Positions 61,201 to 64,000 of a DNA stretch of 64,000 bases are shown here, in pieces. The stretch comes from Planctomycetota bacterium (lineage in GTDB: Bacteria > Planctomycetota > UBA1135 > GCA-002686595), in assembly GCA_029250885.1 (NCBI GenBank), contig JAQXEK010000002.1, positions 43,518 to 107,517 on the forward strand, in the 5' to 3' direction. Positions within the stretch are counted from its first letter, which is position 1, and each line of letters starts with the position of its first letter. The translations under genes were made by a program, and so were the position numbers. Below the pieces are notes generated by a model. It did no database searches. It was not told where the DNA came from and worked only from the letters and a program-made list of their open reading frames with translations.

Positions 61201-61944
61201 AACGCAGGATTGGACGCATTGGCCCGATATCGACGCTCGGAAGGACTTCCGGCCACTAGCATTGCCTGGGGACCTTGGTCCGGAGGTGGCATGGCAACCC
61301 GCGCCGCATCCGCGGAAGCCCTGGACGCAGCGGGCATCGGCTCCATCTCCCCGGAGCTAGGCATCGCGGCCTTGGACAGCCTGCTCCGACTACCTTTCCG
61401 GCACCACACCGTTGGCATCTTGTCGGTGGATTGGAAGCGTTACCTCTCCAGGCGCGAAGCACTTCCCCTGTTCGCCAAGATCGTGTCCAGCGATTCTGCG
61501 AACACCATACCTTCAACGGCTGTGCTCGACCTATCCGCGGTCGAGCCTGGCGACCTTGCCGGCGCGCTCGCCGACGTCGTCGCCCAGGAGTTGGCCGCAG
61601 TCCTGGGGTACGCGTCGCCCGCGGACGTGAACCTAGGCCTGGGCTTCCCCGACCTGGGCGTGGACTCGCTCTTGGCCGTGGACATGCGCAATCGCTTGGA
61701 GCACGTGCTCGCTGTAGAGCTCCCAGTGACAATCCTCTTCGATTTTGACAACCCAAGCGCTCTTGCTGCCGGGTTGGTGGATCTTGTTGGCGCGAAAGCG
61801 GGGCCGGCGCCCGAGTTGGCATCGCCCTCATTCGACGCCAACGAAGAGGCCGCGCTACGCGCCGAGATCGCGTCCCTCAGCGAGGAAGAGGTCGCGCGCC
61901 TTCTAGCGGAAGAAGATGCACTCGAGGACGACGTCCTTGGCTAA
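55216..61944 (+). CDS. Type I polyketide synthase: ACP-KS-AT-DH-ER-KR-ACP
   Basis: 2242 residues; GTG at 55216 directly after the thioesterase stop, or ATG at 55219, which is better spaced from GAGAAGG. Domains: N-terminal ACP (LGFNSLRAVD, phosphopantetheine Ser56); KS from about 115 (Cys287 in DTACSSS, His422 in EAHGTGT, His461 in GHSEPAAG); AT from about 645 (Ser735 in GHSVGE, and AFHS at 836, typical of malonyl-CoA); DH from about 1020 (His1039 in HSVLGQAIFP, Asp1199); a structural KR half; ER from about 1507 (HAAAGGVGQAAIQ near 1659); KR from about 1850 (TGGLGSLG, B-type-like HAAGVIDDG, Ser1979, Tyr1992); C-terminal ACP (LGVDSLLAVD, Ser2151). All sites look intact, so it should add one malonyl unit and reduce it fully. 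The leading ACP could receive the isonitrile acyl group. Confidence 0.93.
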   Translation: MMVDKVLLSTLNGALPREARRLLTEFVLDLVVDFLGFDEDETIYPDEGFLDLGFNSLRAVDFKTLLEQRLACELSSTVLFDCATPASLVDYLLELLGPDASDSKVGWTSNVAEMEPLAIVGMSCRFPGGVRDLDGYWDLIESGRDGIEEVPASRWDVDEYYDADPEREGHMYTRWGGWLRSIEAFDAAYFGISPREAREMDPAQRILMETTVEAIEHAGTTFAELRGSNTGVFIGTRGADYFQGHTRWNPKDASRYYATGNAASTLAGRLSYQFDWRGPCFSLDTACSSSLVALHQAAASLASGECDQAVVGGVNVMLDPFGTIAICRAQMLSPDGRCKAFDESADGYVRSEGCGVIVVKKLDQAQRDGDRVLALLRGTAVNQDGASAGLTVPSSEAQEAVIREALQRAGKAPDDVDYVEAHGTGTSLGDPIEVAALDAVFRTPSRDRKLNVGTIKTQIGHSEPAAGIAGLIRVVLSLGKQSLMPNLHYNKPNPFIDWDGTVVSVVDERRSWTSADSKRRVAGVNSFGFSGTNAHAVLEEAPSIALDDSSASRCADLNARTVELIPVSAKSPAALSRLCAKYEQHLMQSGNNFRALAAAAATGRDAYSFRATVLASDQSEAQAGLRRAAQVADVPRILPAAPRIAFLFTGQGSQYLGMGRDLYDSFPAYRTAFDRAAGAVARHSKLDLNQLIFNGDSGELDNTAVTQPALFAVGYALVQLWRSFGVEPTWVLGHSVGEFAAACAAGVMDLDDGAKLIVARGQLMMERTAPGAMLAVLASPAEVEGICASVSPDIAIAANNCDARISISGSEADIKALSAKFQTSGIRHEPLRVSRAFHSPLMEPMLEAFGEVAATIRFRAPEIAFVSTLDTCLHVGSDSSLTSATYWVDHVRSPVQFLDAMKLLDEQGPDVLLEIGPAPHLLGLSRRFLERADLGFLPSLRPGTDGRKRFLESVAALFEAGCSLDFGADHAHGPRATIPSYSFEPQAFWLAPRPALGSGSPDGSTGLLGTPVDSSRLAPSESVFLSQMPFREDDPLRDHSVLGQAIFPGAGYISLAVEAARMIEPAASVHIKSLDIAAALALGSEGVRIETVVSATDELSIDFFGSQGGEGNPWEKYGSAVCSGVDIAAPISEQPEPDCPDPVDPAEHYRLAGSVGLTYGPAYQTVQKVSVGDGHCIVQVQATSQTLSATEHVDPAVLDGCLQAAVFVVPSELKDTPFLPLGFEGLAIHGPVTGKVRCHLWRVELNGRILTVAFRVWSDSGQLIATCAALRLLATDRAALQAIGDPLAGLAFQRQWVPKPWAAPESIGASERIAWVITDSTNTEALDAGSQAVSSLETAGFTVHGLPLDLSADKPEWSAKRAELLAQAAPTDVVDLTWLHAGTTLGQPPRIPGLVEHLLDSLAGLREARPRYWAVTSGAEVEGRDLAGAAIWGVARALALEEPRSKFTCLDLDPLATDFEALAGEVLAAGDEREVAWRDGRRLVARLAAGAEGGALAAARFATPEAGPWRIAIHQYGSLDQLGVVPAADEPMGPRDVRIAVESVALNFKDVLFALGMLKDFTGITRSIEQPLGLECAGHIVAMGDEVGKEGRLALGTRVFAAAAGSMGSSVVLPADQVMVTPDTLTSPAAAGLPTVYLTSLYALGHVAKLRAGDRILIHAAAGGVGQAAIQLAKSVGAEIFATASRGKWAHLRSQGIKHIFDSRSLDYSRQVLEATGGAGVDVVLDSMAGEHVMASLDCLGHGGHFVEIGKIDTLTPEEVQAKRGDVQYAIFDMADVLAADEALYRDLRKDLVDGFASGRFSPPAVRVFGLDEAGDAFRHLAAARNIGKVAISFPQPGAGEVRANAAYLVTGGLGSLGLHVADWLGQRGAGEVVLAGRSGPSSHTAELLDQLSTDYPSTNFRAAAVDVGDEAAVTELVQSCSFSLAGVVHAAGVIDDGIFADLSWQRFQNVFQSKWSGAWNLHQATRSMDLAFFVLFSSMTAMVGAAGQSNYAAANAGLDALARYRRSEGLPATSIAWGPWSGGGMATRAASAEALDAAGIGSISPELGIAALDSLLRLPFRHHTVGILSVDWKRYLSRREALPLFAKIVSSDSANTIPSTAVLDLSAVEPGDLAGALADVVAQELAAVLGYASPADVNLGLGFPDLGVDSLLAVDMRNRLEHVLAVELPVTILFDFDNPSALAAGLVDLVGAKAGPAPELASPSFDANEEAALRAEIASLSEEEVARLLAEEDALEDDVLG

Positions 61945-64000
61945 GGAAGGTCTCTCCGCAGCACACCAGGAGCTCTTGCGTCGCCGCCTCGCCCGACTAC
62001 GCAAGGCCGAGCCCAGCCTGTCCTTCGCTCAAGAGCGCTTCTGGTTCCTAGACCAGCTCGACCCGGACTCCTCCGAGTACCACATCACGGTGCTGCTCAA
62101 AGTCGAAGGCGCCCTAGATACGGTAGCCTTGGCGGGCGCGCTCGGGCAGTTGGGCCAGCGCCACGCCGCCCTGCGCACAACCTTTCCGTCCCGTAGCGGC
62201 GCCCCCGACGCCGTGGTTGCCGATGAGCCGCCTAATGTTCGACACATCTTCGCCGGTACCCAGTCCTTGGAACCTTCCGTGGACTTGCCGGACTTCTGCC
62301 GCGAGTTCCACCGCCAACCTTTCGATCTGGCTCAAGGTCCGCTCTGGCGAGTCGCCCACGTTGCTCTCGGCCAAGAGCGCTCGGCCCTCGTAATCTGCCT
62401 GCACCACATGATCACCGATGGCTGGTCTATTGGGTTGCTCGCCCGTGACCTGTCGGGCCTCTACAACGCTAAACGCGGCGGTACGCTTGTCGCCGACCTG
62501 CCAAGGGGCGCCACCTACGCCGAGCTTGCGTCAAGCCAGCGCAAGGCTCTTACCGGCCCGCGCTTGGAGGAACAGGTCTCCCACTGGCGCGAGGTGCTTG
62601 ATGGCGCACCCGACGCCGTGGCCCTACCCACGGACCGTCCCGCACCGCCCATGGTCCAGAGCCGCGGCGCCACGGCCAGCTTCCGGTTCAACGATGCCCA
62701 AGTTGCAGCCGCGAGCAAGGTGATGGACAACCTTGGCGCGACGCCCTACCAACTGTTTCTCTCCCTGTTCGCCGGCTTCCTCGGTCGCATGGGCAGCACC
62801 GAAGACCTGGTCATTGGTACGTCTTACGCCGGCCGCGACAGGACCGGCAGCCACACCGTGGCCGGGGCCTTTGTGAACACCCTGCCCCTGCGTCTGCGGC
62901 CTAAGGCCGAGTCCACGTTGTCCGACCTCTTTATGGAGACGAGGGCTGCGCTCCGGGAGGCAGTCGCCCACAGCGAACTGCCCTTCGAGAAGCTTGTCAG
63001 CGAGCTGCAGCCTATTCGGGACGCGCGTAGGACACCGCTCTTTAACGTGTTCTTCGAGCTGCGGGTGCACCATGAGATACCCGCCTGGGAAGGGCTTGTG
63101 GTCCATGATGTCGAGGTCGATGTGGGCGAGGCTCCCTTCGATTTGACCCTGGCCGTCGACCCTAGGGGCGATCGTTTTGGAGCTACCCTGCAGTACCGCA
63201 CGGACCTGTTCGACCGCGAGACGATCGATGAGCTCTGGCGCAGCTTTTCGATGTTCTGCAGCCATACCCTTGGAGACATGAGCGCACCGCTTGGCCAGGC
63301 ACCCCTAGTCTCACCCGACTTCCTGCGCAGGCAGCTCACTCCGGCCGTTCCGGCGCCGTCCTTTCGCTCGGTGGTTACCTACTTCGAGGCAAGCTGCGCC
63401 CGGGGTGGAGCGCGGCTCGCGGTGCAAGACGAGTCCGATTCCTGGACCTACCGCGAGCTCGACCGCCTCTCTACTTGGCTAGGCGTGGCCCTTGGCAACT
63501 GGTGCCACGACGCGACTCCTGGGCAGCCGATCTGCGTGGCGTTCGATCGCTCGCGCTTCTCGGTATTGGCCGCCCTAGCGGTGTGGAAAGCGGGCTTTGC
63601 CTATGTGCCGTTGGACATGGAGGACGGCTCGTCGCGCCGTTCGCGCATCCTGCAGGCCTTCGACGCGCCGCGCCTTGTTGCCAGCGTGGAATCGCACACT
63701 TGGTCGGGGGGCGCAGACACCTTTGCCCTGGAGCCTTGGCTTGATCTTGTGCGCACCGGCAACCAGCCTACAAAGCGTCACTCGCCCCATGGGCGACGCG
63801 TCCTGCGCTCGTCAGACCTTGCCTTTGTGATCTTCACCTCTGGTTCTACGGGCCAGCCGAAGGGCGTCGAGCTGACCCACGGCGCCCTAGGGAATCACAT
63901 CGCGTGGACGTTGGCGGCCTTCGACTTCGTTCCCGAGGATCGGTTCCTTCTGCGGACGCCCCTAGGGTTCGACGCATCCGTGTGGGAGCTGGTGAACCCC
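61916..64000 (+). CDS. Nonribosomal peptide synthetase, 3' part beyond the window (C-A...)
   Basis: The frame is open from an ATG at 61916, inside the last 29 bases of the PKS gene, to the window end: 695 codons without a stop. A condensation domain comes first: C1 motif SFAQERFWFLDQ (from residue 36), the catalytic HHMITDG (163-169, base His164), and EELPFEKLV-type blocks later (HSELPFEKLVSELQP). An adenylation domain starts near 485: TYRELDRLS, VWKAGFAYVPLD, FTSGSTGQPKGVEL (near 640) and FDASVWELV, where the window stops, so the amino-acid specificity code cannot be read. It should join the PKS-bound acyl chain to an amino acid. The 29-base overlap implies translational coupling. Confidence 0.92.
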   Translation, partial: MHSRTTSLAKEGLSAAHQELLRRRLARLRKAEPSLSFAQERFWFLDQLDPDSSEYHITVLLKVEGALDTVALAGALGQLGQRHAALRTTFPSRSGAPDAVVADEPPNVRHIFAGTQSLEPSVDLPDFCREFHRQPFDLAQGPLWRVAHVALGQERSALVICLHHMITDGWSIGLLARDLSGLYNAKRGGTLVADLPRGATYAELASSQRKALTGPRLEEQVSHWREVLDGAPDAVALPTDRPAPPMVQSRGATASFRFNDAQVAAASKVMDNLGATPYQLFLSLFAGFLGRMGSTEDLVIGTSYAGRDRTGSHTVAGAFVNTLPLRLRPKAESTLSDLFMETRAALREAVAHSELPFEKLVSELQPIRDARRTPLFNVFFELRVHHEIPAWEGLVVHDVEVDVGEAPFDLTLAVDPRGDRFGATLQYRTDLFDRETIDELWRSFSMFCSHTLGDMSAPLGQAPLVSPDFLRRQLTPAVPAPSFRSVVTYFEASCARGGARLAVQDESDSWTYRELDRLSTWLGVALGNWCHDATPGQPICVAFDRSRFSVLAALAVWKAGFAYVPLDMEDGSSRRSRILQAFDAPRLVASVESHTWSGGADTFALEPWLDLVRTGNQPTKRHSPHGRRVLRSSDLAFVIFTSGSTGQPKGVELTHGALGNHIAWTLAAFDFVPEDRFLLRTPLGFDASVWELVNP

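Noticed and set aside
61944..61944. Treating the PKS and NRPS as one fused gene with a frameshift
   Set aside because: The PKS ends with a complete ACP and a normal acidic tail, and the NRPS has its own ATG at 61916 and a full C1 motif, so two overlapping genes explain the sequence.
1..64000. tRNA, rRNA, CRISPR arrays, insertion sequences or prophage genes
   Set aside because: I looked for direct-repeat arrays, transposase-like frames and cloverleaf or rRNA-like blocks and saw none that I could support.

Overview
The window looks like a chromosomal segment of a Planctomycetota bacterium. It is GC-rich (about 60 % or more by eye) and packed with families typical of that phylum: Tat-exported Gfo/Idh/MocA oxidoreductases, DUF1080 (3-keto-disaccharide hydrolase) lipoproteins, ThuA-like proteins, Pirellula/Verrucomicrobium-type haem-binding dehydrogenases, FG-GAP/VCBS secreted proteins, HEAT-repeat proteins and a double-length UvrA. 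The phylum call rests on gene content only; no rRNA or tRNA gene was seen.

Layout. 1-6478: the 3' end of a sorbosone-dehydrogenase/HEAT/cytochrome c protein, then a leftward block of ThuA, DUF1080 and GH109-like oxidoreductase (oxidative sugar handling) and a coiled-coil lipoprotein. 6673-8355: ferredoxin, MsrB and a Tat-exported hydroxypyruvate-isomerase-like protein. 8417-15042: an oxidoreductase, an FGE-fold protein, ApbE, an FG-GAP protein and an unknown protein. 15143-22004: a CehA/McbA-type metallohydrolase divergent from a fused four-ATPase UvrA. 22001-31658: a phosphatase-cytochrome fusion, a hibernation factor, a methyltransferase, a HEAT/GATase-like protein, an SPFH pair, PhnA and small secreted proteins. 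31670-36942: a rightward sugar-oxidation block (oxidoreductase, divergent ApbE, oxidoreductase, sugar isomerase, DUF1080) closed by a clear intrinsic terminator. 37048-48723: ASCH and DUF2161 proteins, Na/Pi symporter plus PhoU, a transglutaminase-esterase, cytochrome c plus dehydrogenase-DUF1080, a nucleoside-type MFS carrier and a PAQR/hemolysin III protein. 48838-51859: two secreted proteins, one an alpha/beta hydrolase.

51990-64000 (cut by the window edge) is a biosynthetic gene cluster and the most interesting part. A FadD10-like adenylating enzyme is divergent from four head-to-tail genes: an Fe(II)/2-oxoglutarate-type dioxygenase resembling ScoE/Rv0097, a hotdog thioesterase resembling ScoD/FcoT (Rv0098), a highly reducing type I PKS that begins with an acyl carrier protein domain (ACP-KS-AT-DH-ER-KR-ACP), and an NRPS (C-A...). 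The order dioxygenase, thioesterase, ACP, NRPS is that of actinobacterial isonitrile-lipopeptide clusters. Here the ACP is fused to an inserted PKS module, which predicts a chain-extended isonitrile lipopeptide from a planctomycete.

Across the window, exported oxidoreductases, DUF1080 hydrolases, isomerases, cytochromes and one transporter fit a lifestyle of oxidising, cleaving and importing sugars from complex polymers, with a secondary-metabolite locus at the right end.
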